This document shows, in pieces, positions 1 to 9,027 of a stretch of DNA of 64,000 bases. Numbering within the stretch: position 1 is the first letter of the stretch; the number at the start of each line of letters is the position of its first letter. This DNA is from Colwellia psychrerythraea (GTDB lineage: Bacteria; Pseudomonadota; Gammaproteobacteria; Enterobacterales; Alteromonadaceae), in the NCBI RefSeq assembly GCF_000764185.1, contig NZ_JQEC01000040.1:114228-178227 (forward strand). Direction: 5' to 3'. A program made the translations under genes and the position numbers. Below the pieces are notes generated by a model. That model was not told the origin of the DNA and did not search any database. It saw only the letters and a program-made list of their open reading frames with translations.

Positions 1-1242
1 CTCGGTTGGTCGACAGTAGGTTTGCTTCTTGCCATCATTTACAGCTGTTTAGTGATAGCGCTCTATCGATTAGTTATCACCCCTTATTACAGCTTAACCA
101 GCTTAACCGAAGCACTAAAAATGGAAGATTATAGCCTCCGAGCTAAGTCCCCTTTTAGCCAAGGTATTGTCGCTAAATTATTCAATGAATTGTCCAGCCT
201 TAGTCAAAGTTTGCAAGTAAACAAAAGCCGCTATGACCAACAAATGTTTTTACTTTATGGCTTAATTGAACAACTAGAATCTCCGGTATTAATTTTAGAT
301 AACAAAGATCATCTACAACATGCCAACCCCGCAGTAAGCCAGCTTTTTTCGGTTCCTTGGCAAACACTAAAACAAAGTCCTGCGACAAAACTTGGTTTAG
401 TGAAGGAGAATTCTTTTTGGCGTTTCGATGACAAAAATCCACTTAACATGGGCAATAAGTGGCAAATAAGACAAAGTGAATTTAAAGAAAACAACAACAA
501 TTACCAACTATTAATGCTCAATAATATTAGCCAAGAGTTACAGAAAAACGAGCAGCAAGCTTGGCAAAACATTATTCGTATTCTCAACCATGAAGTGCGT
601 AATTCTTTAACACCTATTTCGGCATTGAGCCAAAATCTATTGGAAATGCCAGATCTAACAGCAGAGCAATGCCAACAAGCTATTAAGATTATTGATAATC
701 GCAGCAACAACCTATTAGCCTTTATTGATAGCTACTCAAATTTAGCCAAATTGCCCTTGCCTAATATTCAACAGTTTGACTTAACTGAACTATTACAAAG
801 CATTGCCAGTTTAGTACAGCAAGTGACAGTTAAACTTTCTAGCACATTAATCATCAAAGCCGATAAAGGCCAACTTGAGCAGGTATTGCTGAATTTGATT
901 AAGAACGGCAAAGAAGCGCAGCTTTCAAAAACTAAGCCAAATAATGACTTAACTCAAGAATCAAAACCTAACCAAGCAATTGAAGTACAGGTGTTTAAAA
1001 CCGAGCAGAAAGTGATCATCAAAGTATTTGATCAAGGCTGTGGCATAGCTAATTCTGCCAACTTATTTGTGCCTTTTTATACCACTAAAGAGACTGGCTC
1101 AGGTATTGGTTTAGCATTAAGTAGACAAATAATTAGCAACCATCAGGGGGAATTAACTCTGACTAACCGAACTGATTTAGTAGACTTAACATGCTTAACA
1201 GGTGCCGTTGCGACGATAACCCTGCCCTTGCTAATGAGCTGA
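1..1242 (+). CDS. NtrY-like sensor histidine kinase (5' end outside the window)
   Basis: The reading frame is open from the first base, so the N-terminus is missing. What remains is the cytoplasmic part of a membrane sensor kinase. A membrane segment lies at the very start. A PAS-like stretch follows (about residues 80-155 of the visible part). Next comes a dimerisation/phospho-acceptor region with the H-box NHEVRNSLTP, typical of the NtrY-like branch that partners NtrC-type regulators. The HATPase domain shows an N-box (LLNLIKNGKEA), the DQGCGI motif and the GSGIGLAL glycine box. The N-box has G-K where most kinases have A-x. A paralogue of the same branch lies at 31611-32987. The cognate NtrX/NtrC-type regulator is probably just upstream, outside the window. 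Family assignment is secure; signal and target are unknown. Confidence 0.88.
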   Translation, partial: LGWSTVGLLLAIIYSCLVIALYRLVITPYYSLTSLTEALKMEDYSLRAKSPFSQGIVAKLFNELSSLSQSLQVNKSRYDQQMFLLYGLIEQLESPVLILDNKDHLQHANPAVSQLFSVPWQTLKQSPATKLGLVKENSFWRFDDKNPLNMGNKWQIRQSEFKENNNNYQLLMLNNISQELQKNEQQAWQNIIRILNHEVRNSLTPISALSQNLLEMPDLTAEQCQQAIKIIDNRSNNLLAFIDSYSNLAKLPLPNIQQFDLTELLQSIASLVQQVTVKLSSTLIIKADKGQLEQVLLNLIKNGKEAQLSKTKPNNDLTQESKPNQAIEVQVFKTEQKVIIKVFDQGCGIANSANLFVPFYTTKETGSGIGLALSRQIISNHQGELTLTNRTDLVDLTCLTGAVATITLPLLMS

Positions 1243-1252
1243 TTTATAAAAA

Positions 1253-1277
1253 TAACAGGCTAATTTTTAGTCTGTTA
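1253..1277. terminator. Possible terminator hairpin between convergent genes
   Basis: TAACAGGCTAA pairs with TTAGTCTGTTA across a 3-nt loop (11 pairs, one G-U). The hairpin overlaps the stop codon of the minus-strand gene. The T-run is weak on both strands, so intrinsic termination is only possible. Confidence 0.35.
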
Positions 1278-3113
1278 ATCATTTTGCGGGTTAATACATT
1301 TAGATAATAGCCAGCACCAATCAACTAAGTCTTCAATAACTTGATCATAGTTACACTTGGTCGCTCGCTGATTTCCTTGACGTAAGTACAAACAAATTGC
1401 GTACTCATTATCCATTTTATCAATAAGATGTAATTCTATCCGACGAGTTTCTTCACTCTTCATTTGATCATGGTGTTCTTTTGAAAAACTATTTCGCAGA
1501 TCACTTTCATGGGCATGATCAAAATCATGACCATATTGTGCATTAATGCACATGATGACAACCTTATTTAAATAGACCTCACTTTGCTTAATTTCTGCGA
1601 GAGATAATTTAATATCAGCATTTTGATTATGATGGCGAAATAAAGATACACTCTGCTCTAGTTCATTGAATTTAAAAGAAGTTAACTGATTATCTAATAC
1701 CCCTTTTAGAGAGGGGGAATTGGACTTTAACTGTGATTTTACTAAAAACCAAATGATAAAGAGCATTATCACTAATAAAACCCGGCCAATACTTATTTGT
1801 TGAGCAATTTTTTTGGCAAAGTAATAAGTATTAATTTCGATTTTATTTTTATTTTTTATTTCGGCTGATTTTACTTGATTCGACGTTAATGCGTACAATA
1901 AATTATCACTATGGTTGAATAATACTGGCTCGCCATGATGGGTAGTATGCAAGCTAATTTGGCTAAGACTACTTATTAATGATGGATCAATTGACCAGAT
2001 TATCTGCGCAGGTAACTGCTTACCTTTTTGCTGGGCCAATGACATAGCAGTAAGATGCCAAGCGCCACCTTTTTTTTGTATGCTAAGTAGCTTGCCATAT
2101 AAATGACTGAACTCACTGCCTTGATAGAGTACTCCAGTGATAGCATATGCTGGTATGTCGTTCTGCCTTGCAACAAAACTGGGTAACTGTTTTCGCCAAT
2201 CTTGCCCTTTAGCTGCCAAAGAAAAGTGTCGCTGTAAATTATATTCATGTGCTACTAGCAGTTTATCCGGATACTTTTCAGGCCAAAAAAACTGAAATAT
2301 TTTTTGCCCTCCCTGTAAGAAAATCACCTCATCTAAAACTTCACTTAGTGCTTCAGTAGCTATTACAGCGGAATTATTTTCTTGTGACGGGTCACTTTCG
2401 GATGATTCTTTATCCGGATTTATGCGTAAAATAGCACCCGAATATAATGATTCTGATGCTATTTTTTCGCTGTTACTTAAAGCAATATAAAGCAAACCAT
2501 AGTCTTCTTGCCAAGGTTTTGAGCTGGGGTTAAATGCCAATTGAGTGATGGAAATACTATTATCAGGCAGTGCAAGTCGAAGGACTTCGCGTTGAGAGCT
2601 AATAAAAACTTTCTGTTGATTGTGATCGTAGCGCCACTGCGTGATCACAGCATCATACTTATAATTTATATCACTATTTAAAGGCTTCAACCTGCTTAAG
2701 TTATTTTTTTTATTAAAGCCTTCAGTATGGGCGGTATACAGTGTTGCATAGCCTGAACGATCTGAAAATTTAAAGTTTGGGTGCACAGCCAAAGCAGTTA
2801 ACTTTACTTTTTTGAATAATTGTAATGACCGGCTTAAGTCTAATATCGGCTCTGATAATATGGTATCTCCGGTAATTAAAAAAATGTCTCCAAGTTGGCT
2901 GCCAATAAAGTATTGCTTGTTTTTAAGTGGGTTTGGCAGTGGAGCAAGCCATTGATGTTCTGTGCTTTCACCAAAAGTAAATTCAGCAACTTCATTCAAA
3001 TAATAATCTGACGCGAGACTAACTTTAGTAAAAAATGATGCGCCGAGTAAGCAAGCTATTAATAACAATTTTACTGAGTTCATAACGTTAAGATACCTTT
3101 CCCCTTCAGTCAT
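1275..3113 (-). CDS. Secreted/anchored beta-propeller protein, glucose/sorbosone-dehydrogenase-like
   Basis: 612 codons from the first ATG, which follows GGAGGG. A second ATG at 3083 gives a cleaner signal peptide (MNSVKLLLIACLLGASFF...). The central 400 residues resemble PQQ-dependent aldose sugar dehydrogenases: LTALAVHPNF, a 'QLAFNPSS...LLYIALSNSE' blade and 'GAILRINPD' are typical propeller motifs. Unlike the usual family it continues into a transmembrane helix (about residues 437-457, VLLVIMLFIIWFLV) and a charged 150-residue C-terminal domain that I do not recognise. The propeller would lie in the periplasm and the tail in the cytoplasm. Enzyme activity is not demonstrated by any residue I can name. 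It is a single gene, convergent with the kinase to its left. Confidence 0.55.
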   Translation of the reverse strand: MTEGERYLNVMNSVKLLLIACLLGASFFTKVSLASDYYLNEVAEFTFGESTEHQWLAPLPNPLKNKQYFIGSQLGDIFLITGDTILSEPILDLSRSLQLFKKVKLTALAVHPNFKFSDRSGYATLYTAHTEGFNKKNNLSRLKPLNSDINYKYDAVITQWRYDHNQQKVFISSQREVLRLALPDNSISITQLAFNPSSKPWQEDYGLLYIALSNSEKIASESLYSGAILRINPDKESSESDPSQENNSAVIATEALSEVLDEVIFLQGGQKIFQFFWPEKYPDKLLVAHEYNLQRHFSLAAKGQDWRKQLPSFVARQNDIPAYAITGVLYQGSEFSHLYGKLLSIQKKGGAWHLTAMSLAQQKGKQLPAQIIWSIDPSLISSLSQISLHTTHHGEPVLFNHSDNLLYALTSNQVKSAEIKNKNKIEINTYYFAKKIAQQISIGRVLLVIMLFIIWFLVKSQLKSNSPSLKGVLDNQLTSFKFNELEQSVSLFRHHNQNADIKLSLAEIKQSEVYLNKVVIMCINAQYGHDFDHAHESDLRNSFSKEHHDQMKSEETRRIELHLIDKMDNEYAICLYLRQGNQRATKCNYDQVIEDLVDWCWLLSKCINPQND

Positions 3114-3383
3114 AAATTCCCTCCTATTTGCTCTGTATATAAAGCTAATTATTTTCTTATACTTATAGTAAAAATAGAATATCTGACTAATTAAGCAATT
3201 TTCATAGCCTTTTTACCCAAAGATGGCAGCTATATGTCCTTTTACCTTGTTTAAAATATTAATTTATCGCCATTATGGACGTGCTCAAGTCATAAAACAT
3301 GACAGCTAAACCAATACTTTCAGTGCCATAAAACGATTTAACATTTTATTTTCTCACTACAATTTAACTACTGCACTTCTAAA

Positions 3384-3447
3384 AACTAATTAATTAGTTG
3401 ATAAAAAATTAACCAGCCGCTATAGTATTTAAAACTAATTAATTAGT
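3384..3447 (+). promoter_or_regulatory. Twin palindromic operators upstream of the BlaI-type repressor
   Basis: The 14-bp perfect palindrome ACTAATTAATTAGT occurs twice, at 3385-3398 and 3434-3447; the first copy extends to 16 bp. The second ends 10 bp before the start codon. BlaI/MecI repressors bind dyads in their own promoters, so these are the natural operator candidates for the gene pair at 3458-5471. Confidence 0.7.
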
Positions 3448-3457
3448 AGGAAGAAAA

Positions 3458-3838
3458 ATGGCACGTAAAAAATCGACTCAACTCACCGATAGTGAACAAA
3501 GCATCATGGAAATTCTTTGGAAAAAAGAGCAAGCCTCGGTACGAGAAATAACCGATACACTTAGCGAAGAAAAAACGACTGCTTACACCACGGTGCAAAC
3601 CATGTGTAAAATTTTGGCGGACAAAGGTTATGCTGATTTTCACAAGGAAGGTAAAGCATTTATTTATACCCCTAAAATAACGCAGAAAGATGCTCGAAAA
3701 GGTGCACTGACTTCTCTACTTAATAAGTTCTTTGGTGGTTCGCCAGAAGTACTGGCGCAACATTTAATGCAAGAAACAGATATTGAGTTGGATGATTTAG
3801 CCGCATTGCAAAAAGAAATTGATCGCAGCGACGATTAG
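3458..3838 (+). CDS. BlaI/MecI/CopY-family transcriptional repressor
   Basis: A 126-aa protein with an N-terminal winged helix (residues 8-75: LTDSEQSIMEILW ... TTAYTTVQTMCKILADKGY) and a C-terminal dimerisation helix region, the usual length for the family. The ATG follows AGGAAGAAAA. The gene lies 73 bp upstream of an M56-family metallopeptidase, the standard partner: the peptidase is thought to lead to repressor cleavage or release on an envelope signal. Two identical palindromes in the promoter point to autoregulation. Family certain, inducer unknown. Confidence 0.92.
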   Translation: MARKKSTQLTDSEQSIMEILWKKEQASVREITDTLSEEKTTAYTTVQTMCKILADKGYADFHKEGKAFIYTPKITQKDARKGALTSLLNKFFGGSPEVLAQHLMQETDIELDDLAALQKEIDRSDD

Positions 3839-3911
3839 CTGCGCTGAGATTTTTAGCTGTAGGTTAAAACAAAAAATAAAGACAGAAAATAAAAGATAAA
3901 GGTACGTCAAT

Positions 3912-5471
3912 ATGATCGCTCAATACACACTGTTAACCACATTAGCATTACACCATATTGTCATTGGTGGCTTACTGATACTGACTCTTTTAGTACTAAA
4001 TAAAGTGCTAAAAACCAGTGCAGAAATGCGTAGCTGGGTATTAATGACTGCTTTTATCACCTCAACGTTAGTGCCGTTAACATTGCTTTCAACAACGTCA
4101 GCGTTACCTGTAGCGGCCAAGCTAACATCGACACCAGCAAGCACTGTGATTAATCAGAGTGCAGTTCAATCGAACATAGAAAATGTTGTTGCGCCATTAC
4201 AGGAGCAAACCTTATGGCACATGCCCAGTGAAATTGTTTTTCAATTTAGTGGAATATTAACGGCTCTTGTTGTGGTTTGGGTTATTGGCAGTTTATGGCG
4301 CAGCCTGATGGTGTTTGGCTCGTTTTGGCGCACTAGAAACCTGATAAAAAGCTGTAAAGCTGTGCCGCAAGATAATATTCAAAAGCTTGTAGTTGATGCT
4401 GATGTTGAAATATTTACCTCAACCCAAGTTAGCTCGCCTATGGTAGTTGGCCTCAGGTCACCGAAAATAATTTTACCGGCAAATATTCTTCAGCAACTGA
4501 GTAGCGAGCAATTAGCGCCAATAGTATTGCACGAGCTTGCTCATATTCAACGGAATGATATTTGGTTTAGTCATTTTCAAGAGTTTATTGCTGTGCTGTT
4601 TTGGTGGAGTCCAGTGATTCGTTTACTTAATAACAAAATACATATCGATAGAGAATTGGCTTGTGATTTACGAGCCGTAAAACAACTGAACAATAACAAA
4701 CAATATGCCCAATCACTGATTGATTGTGCAAAATTAATGATTACCCAACAACGGAGCGTATTAGCCATGGGATTATTTAGCCAGAAGAAAGAATTGAACA
4801 ATCGCGTTAGCACAGTGCTTAAAAGTAAAAGGCTGAAAACACCAAGCATGTTAACAATTATTGGTGTCTGCTTAGGTTTATCAGTATTGACGATTAAAGT
4901 TTCACAGGCATTTGTACCAAAAATCAGCATCAATGATACACGACAAAATGCTCAACATTATTCATTACTGCCATCTGCACAAGGTGAGCAATTAATTGCT
5001 GCGGTAATGCAAAATGATATTATTACTATTGAGCATTTACAAAGCCGAGGTGTTGATATTAATACACCAGCCATTGGTGATGGCACTGCATTGATTATTG
5101 CCGTCAAGCAAGATAACCGTGAAATGGTGCAAGCACTAATTAATTTAGGCGCCAATGTTAATCAATCATCACAAGGTGATGGTAACCCATTAATTACCGC
5201 AGCCATGACTAACAATATCACCCTAGCGCAATTACTTATTGATAATGGCGCAAATATAAATGGTATCGTAAGAGGTGATGAAACACCTTTAATTAATGCC
5301 ACTAGAAGAGGTTATTTTGAGATGACTCAGTTACTTGTTAACCACGGTGCAGATGTTAACTTGTCGGTAAAAACAGGTTTCTCTGACGGTCTTAAAATTC
5401 GTTCACCGCTGAACATGTCACGTAACAGCGAAATAACTAACTTCCTTATTGAAAACGGTGCCATTGAATAA
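3912..5471 (+). CDS. M56 (BlaR1-like) membrane metallopeptidase with C-terminal ankyrin repeats
   Basis: A 519-aa protein. Membrane helices lie near residues 12-32, 42-60 and 112-137, with a fourth at about 312-333. The cytoplasmic loop holds the zinc site HELAH (207-211) and the downstream glutamate in DRELACD (E248), so the peptidase looks intact. After the last helix there is no penicillin-binding sensor domain. Instead residues ~357-519 form four to five ankyrin repeats (for example MVQALINLGANVN, LAQLLIDNGANIN, MTQLLVNHGADVN). By topology this ankyrin domain would be periplasmic. The upstream BlaI-type repressor is the presumed target. The fusion replaces ligand sensing by what is normally a protein-binding module, so the signal may be a protein. 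Confidence 0.88.
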   Translation: MIAQYTLLTTLALHHIVIGGLLILTLLVLNKVLKTSAEMRSWVLMTAFITSTLVPLTLLSTTSALPVAAKLTSTPASTVINQSAVQSNIENVVAPLQEQTLWHMPSEIVFQFSGILTALVVVWVIGSLWRSLMVFGSFWRTRNLIKSCKAVPQDNIQKLVVDADVEIFTSTQVSSPMVVGLRSPKIILPANILQQLSSEQLAPIVLHELAHIQRNDIWFSHFQEFIAVLFWWSPVIRLLNNKIHIDRELACDLRAVKQLNNNKQYAQSLIDCAKLMITQQRSVLAMGLFSQKKELNNRVSTVLKSKRLKTPSMLTIIGVCLGLSVLTIKVSQAFVPKISINDTRQNAQHYSLLPSAQGEQLIAAVMQNDIITIEHLQSRGVDINTPAIGDGTALIIAVKQDNREMVQALINLGANVNQSSQGDGNPLITAAMTNNITLAQLLIDNGANINGIVRGDETPLINATRRGYFEMTQLLVNHGADVNLSVKTGFSDGLKIRSPLNMSRNSEITNFLIENGAIE

Positions 5472-5559
5472 GTTTTCCATAACAATGCTAACCACATTGC
5501 CCGAAATCACTTCATATAAATTGAGACGATAGAACTCAAAGCCACTTAATCATTTAACG

Positions 5560-5640
5560 TAAAGACGAGCTACGTACTTTCCCTAATCCACGCCAATCAT
5601 TTTAAAAATGTAGGCCTTAGGCTCGATAGACTCGTCTTTA
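5560..5640. repeat. Long inverted repeat in the leader of the acyltransferase operon
   Basis: TAAAGACGAG at 5560-5569 is perfectly complementary to CTCGTCTTTA at 5631-5640. The intervening 61 nt contain a smaller palindrome (CATTTT/AAAATG near 5598-5610) and GCCTTAGGC. There is no T-run, so it is not an obvious terminator. A structured leader or a small repeat element is possible. The rest of 5472-5706 holds only a possible 20-codon ORF (5655-5717) overlapping the next start. Confidence 0.45.
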
Positions 5641-5706
5641 AAAAAGAGAACAACATGAGTTTATTAGCTAACAACTACGCTGTAGAGCAGAAAACAGGAG
5701 GCCACA

Positions 5707-7119
5707 ATGATATTTAATACTCCTATATTTTTCTGGTTCTTTTGTATATTTATCTTATTTTATGGTTTTGCCTTTTTAAAGCAACCCCCTAAAATTTACC
5801 TGCTGTTAGTCAGTAGTTTAGTATTTTACGGCGCTTGGAATTACAGCTTTATTCCGTTATTAGTCGGTAGTGGTATCGCTGATTACTTTATCGCTCAGGC
5901 CATTTTCAATAGCTCAGGCCAACGAAACAAAAAGCGCTGGCTGATCTTATCACTGGTAATTAACTTAGGTATTTTAGCGACCTTTAAATATGCCGACTTT
6001 GCCATAGAATCCGTTGCTGATTTACTATCAGTCTTGGGCTATCAAGCATCGTTTACTACGCTTTCTTGGGTACTGCCGGTTGGTATTTCTTTTTACACCT
6101 TCCAAAGTATGAGTTACACCATAGATGTTTATCGTGGTGATATGAAACCACGTAAAGGCCTAGTTGAATTTGTCGCCGCGTTGTCTTTTTTCCCACAATT
6201 AGTCGCTGGCCCCATTCTTAGAGCCAAACATATTTTGCCGCAGATGCACGCGATATCTATGCCTAAGTGGCTAGAAGCCAAACACGGTTTTTTATTAATT
6301 ACTGTTGGCTTAATCAAAAAAACTGGCGCGGATATTTTAGCTATTCCCGCAGATAAAGCTTTTGCCGCACAAGAGTCGTTAAGCACCTTAGAAATGTGGA
6401 CTGGTGTACTGGCTTTTGCCGGACAAATCTATGGTGATTTTTCAGGTTATACCGACATGGCCATTGGTTTAGCTATATTGCTCGGTTTTAATATTCCGCT
6501 CAACTTTAGAGTGCCGTACTTTGCTAAATCTCCAGTCGATTTCTGGCGCAGATGGCATATATCTTTATCAAGCTGGTTAAAGGATTATTTATACATATCC
6601 TTAGGTGGCAATAGAAATAATAACCGTACCCGTAATGTATTTTTAACCATGTTATTAGGCGGTTTATGGCATGGCGCGGCTTGGACATTTGTTGCTTGGG
6701 GTGCGTTTCATGGCGCAATTATTACCCTGACCCATTACCTGGCTAACTTGAAAATATTCGACCGTTTTAATAACAGCAATACTTTAGTCGTCAGCTTTTT
6801 TAAGTGGGCTATTACCTTCTATTTAATTCTTATTGGTTGGGTATTTTTTAGGGCAACCGACATTAATAGCGCGATAACCATTATCGGCAATTTACATACC
6901 TTTGGCAGCGCCAGTGAGTTAGGTGCAAATGCTTGGACCATATTTATCTTAACATCAGTGTGGGTACTACTAATGCATGTCATGGACTACTTTGTTATTA
7001 AATCAGCGGACAAATTGGAAAATAAAAACGGGCAGTTTTGGTTGCTAATTATTTTAGGCCAAGCCCTTTGTTTATTAATAGGAGAACCAAGTAATGAATT
7101 TATCTACTTCCAGTTTTAA
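5707..7119 (+). CDS. MBOAT-family membrane O-acyltransferase (AlgI/DltB-like)
   Basis: 470 aa with about ten to twelve membrane helices. The MBOAT core is clear: PVGISFYTFQSMSYTIDVYRG (about 125-144), FFPQLVAGPI (161-170), YGDFSGYTDMAIG (242-254), DFWRRWHISLSSWLKDYLYI (279-298) and the catalytic histidine in LGGLWHGAAWTF (H322). Such proteins pass an acyl group, usually acetyl, across the inner membrane to a periplasmic sugar or wall polymer. The ATG follows a strong AGGAGG. The next gene overlaps it by 26 bp and encodes an SGNH-like partner, the AlgI-AlgJ/X or DltB-DltD arrangement. No polysaccharide synthase gene is nearby, so the acceptor is unknown. Confidence 0.9.
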   Translation: MIFNTPIFFWFFCIFILFYGFAFLKQPPKIYLLLVSSLVFYGAWNYSFIPLLVGSGIADYFIAQAIFNSSGQRNKKRWLILSLVINLGILATFKYADFAIESVADLLSVLGYQASFTTLSWVLPVGISFYTFQSMSYTIDVYRGDMKPRKGLVEFVAALSFFPQLVAGPILRAKHILPQMHAISMPKWLEAKHGFLLITVGLIKKTGADILAIPADKAFAAQESLSTLEMWTGVLAFAGQIYGDFSGYTDMAIGLAILLGFNIPLNFRVPYFAKSPVDFWRRWHISLSSWLKDYLYISLGGNRNNNRTRNVFLTMLLGGLWHGAAWTFVAWGAFHGAIITLTHYLANLKIFDRFNNSNTLVVSFFKWAITFYLILIGWVFFRATDINSAITIIGNLHTFGSASELGANAWTIFILTSVWVLLMHVMDYFVIKSADKLENKNGQFWLLIILGQALCLLIGEPSNEFIYFQF

Positions 7120-8371
7120 TGAAAAAGGCATAAAAAATATGGATACATCAATAACCACTGATGAGCAGGCATCTTCAGCTCAAACTCTTGCCCACGCTGA
7201 AGATAGGCAGGTATTTATCAAAATAACCTTAGCCATTGTACTGGGCATGATGGTAGCTATGGGTTTAGTGCGCCTGTTTCTCGATGCCAACGGCGCTAAT
7301 AAACAAGGTATTTTAGGGCGGGTATTACAAGCACAAGCAGCTGTACCAAAAATTATCGCCGAGCCCAATGATTTGGTAATGTTTTACGGTTCATCTATGA
7401 CTCGCGCCGGATTTTCTCCACGAAAATTTGATCGTGACCTACAAAAAATGGGCAAAGACATTAGCTCATTTAATTTTGGTTTTGGCGGCTTAAACCCCTA
7501 CTATCAAGACTTATTATCAAGACGTATTGCCGAGCAGTTTATTGAAAAAGATAGAAAGCTGAAATTGGCCTTGATTGAGTTTAACCCTTTTCAAACCACC
7601 AGCACACGTTGGAACAGAGCTAAATTTTCTTTAGATTCATTTATTACTATGTTGTCTAACGATGCAGAGTTATGGCAGATTTTACAAGAAGATCTAAGCC
7701 GAGGCATTCACTTATTTAACATTAAATATATCCGTAATCATGTCTCCGCTGAAATGGTCACCAGCTATTACTCTCGCGAAATTTTTCCACCCGAACGTGG
7801 GCAAAGATTTAAAGATGATAAAGAGACTATTGCTGCCCGTAGAAGTTTAGGTAAAGAATTAGGTGAGTTATTCGAAAAAGAATACCCTGACTATGATGGC
7901 TCAGATTGGTACTACCCTTGGCAAGGCGCAGGCACTATTCCACAGGAGCGTTCTGCCGAGACACTGGCAATTTTTGATGATTATTATGCCGCTACACAAA
8001 CCGATGCGCAGATGAAAAATGATCGTTTAAGCCGTATTCGGTCTGCTGATATTGAAGAGCTACATTTCGAACCCTTTTTGGTCGAGAGCTTTATCGGCAT
8101 AGTGAAAAACTTTCAACGTTTTTCCGACAAAGTTGAAGTGGTTATGTTACCAAAAAATAGTCGTTACATTCATTATACGCCTGAAGCAAAGATGCGCTTA
8201 GCACAGGCAATAAAACAAATTGAACAGGCTACGGGTATCAAGATAAATAACCATCAAGATATCAAAGAGGTTAATGCGGATATGTATCGAGATACTACCC
8301 ATTTATCACGTTATCGCGGTGATATTGCTTATACTGACTTCTTACTTAGCGAGTATGCAAAGGTATTGTAA
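7094..8371 (+). CDS. SGNH-hydrolase-like partner of the MBOAT acyltransferase
   Basis: 425 aa from the ATG at 7094, which is preceded by GGAG and overlaps the end of the MBOAT gene (translational coupling). An alternative ATG at 7139 has a weaker site. One membrane anchor lies near residues 43-63. The periplasmic domain has an SGNH-type nucleophile block (VMFYGSSMTRAGFS, about 95-108), a conserved 'FNFGFGGLNP' and a C-terminal D-x-x-H (DTTHLS), giving a likely Ser-Asp-His triad. In characterised systems such partners complete acyl transfer to the polymer. The acceptor here is unknown. Confidence 0.75.
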   Translation: MNLSTSSFNEKGIKNMDTSITTDEQASSAQTLAHAEDRQVFIKITLAIVLGMMVAMGLVRLFLDANGANKQGILGRVLQAQAAVPKIIAEPNDLVMFYGSSMTRAGFSPRKFDRDLQKMGKDISSFNFGFGGLNPYYQDLLSRRIAEQFIEKDRKLKLALIEFNPFQTTSTRWNRAKFSLDSFITMLSNDAELWQILQEDLSRGIHLFNIKYIRNHVSAEMVTSYYSREIFPPERGQRFKDDKETIAARRSLGKELGELFEKEYPDYDGSDWYYPWQGAGTIPQERSAETLAIFDDYYAATQTDAQMKNDRLSRIRSADIEELHFEPFLVESFIGIVKNFQRFSDKVEVVMLPKNSRYIHYTPEAKMRLAQAIKQIEQATGIKINNHQDIKEVNADMYRDTTHLSRYRGDIAYTDFLLSEYAKVL

Positions 8372-8463
8372 ATTGCTTGGGCTAGCGTAAGTTTATTAAG
8401 CGCTAGTCCACAAAGAACAATATGAAGCAACTTGGCAATACCCGTATTTGAAGATAAGAAATA

Positions 8464-8844
8464 TTAATTTAAGCTTTTTAGCCAATTCATCGCATCTTTT
8501 TCATTATTAAAACTTTTGGTTTGTTGCGATGCTCTGGAGGGTGACAACATATTAATAACGTCTAACATTGTGCTTGAGGTGATAACCATGGCTTTGGCGA
8601 TGAGCTTTTGCTGATTCAACCAAACATTATAACTTTCCAATTCCTGATAAGCTTCAGGGGTGCCCCCTAAGAACTCTAAGTTATTAGTGAGAATTGAAAA
8701 ACTTTTATCCTGTAAGTCATCAACAGCATCTCTTATGCAGTTAGTATATTTCTGTGCTCCGTATTCATTAAAAGCACCGATAGATCGCACAAGAATTATA
8801 TTATCAATGACTTTAATCGTCACCTCGCCGTGTTCAATATTCAT
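8464..8844 (-). CDS. Small STAS/SpoIIAA-like domain protein, function unknown
   Basis: 126 aa, soluble, no signal peptide. The fold pattern (alternating strands and helices with VIDNIILVRSIGAFNEYGAQKY near the start and a final DAMNWLKSL helix) resembles small STAS/SEC14-like proteins of marine gammaproteobacteria. No catalytic residues are recognisable. The ATG follows GGTGAAAG closely. It stands alone between the acyltransferase operon and a DUF4097 gene. The assignment rests on overall pattern only. Confidence 0.45.
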   Translation of the reverse strand: MNIEHGEVTIKVIDNIILVRSIGAFNEYGAQKYTNCIRDAVDDLQDKSFSILTNNLEFLGGTPEAYQELESYNVWLNQQKLIAKAMVITSSTMLDVINMLSPSRASQQTKSFNNEKDAMNWLKSLN

Positions 8845-8939
8845 CTTTCACCTATCATCAAAAGCTTACCTCAAGGTATATCACAATTAGTGATTAAATA
8901 ATTGATCTAGTTTATAAAAACTTACTGGATAATAGATAC

Positions 8940-8968
8940 AAAAAAAGCGTAACAATCGCTTGTTACAC
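8940..8968 (-). terminator. Rho-independent terminator of the DUF4097 gene
   Basis: The stem GTAACAA (8949-8955) / TTGTTAC (8960-8966) with a 4-nt loop is followed on the minus strand by seven T residues (8940-8946). The plus-strand side is also T-rich, so it may act both ways. Confidence 0.8.
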
Positions 8969-9027
8969 TTTTCTTTCTTATTTGATATTAGCGTAATACT
9001 AGCAACTTAACTGCTACGAGATTGAAC

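Noticed and set aside
4577..4933. A 118-codon minus-strand frame inside the M56 gene
   Set aside because: Shadow of the peptidase coding sequence, no start context.
5560..5640. A cyclic-di-GMP or other known riboswitch in the MBOAT leader
   Set aside because: No known conserved riboswitch core could be matched; only an unassigned inverted repeat remains.
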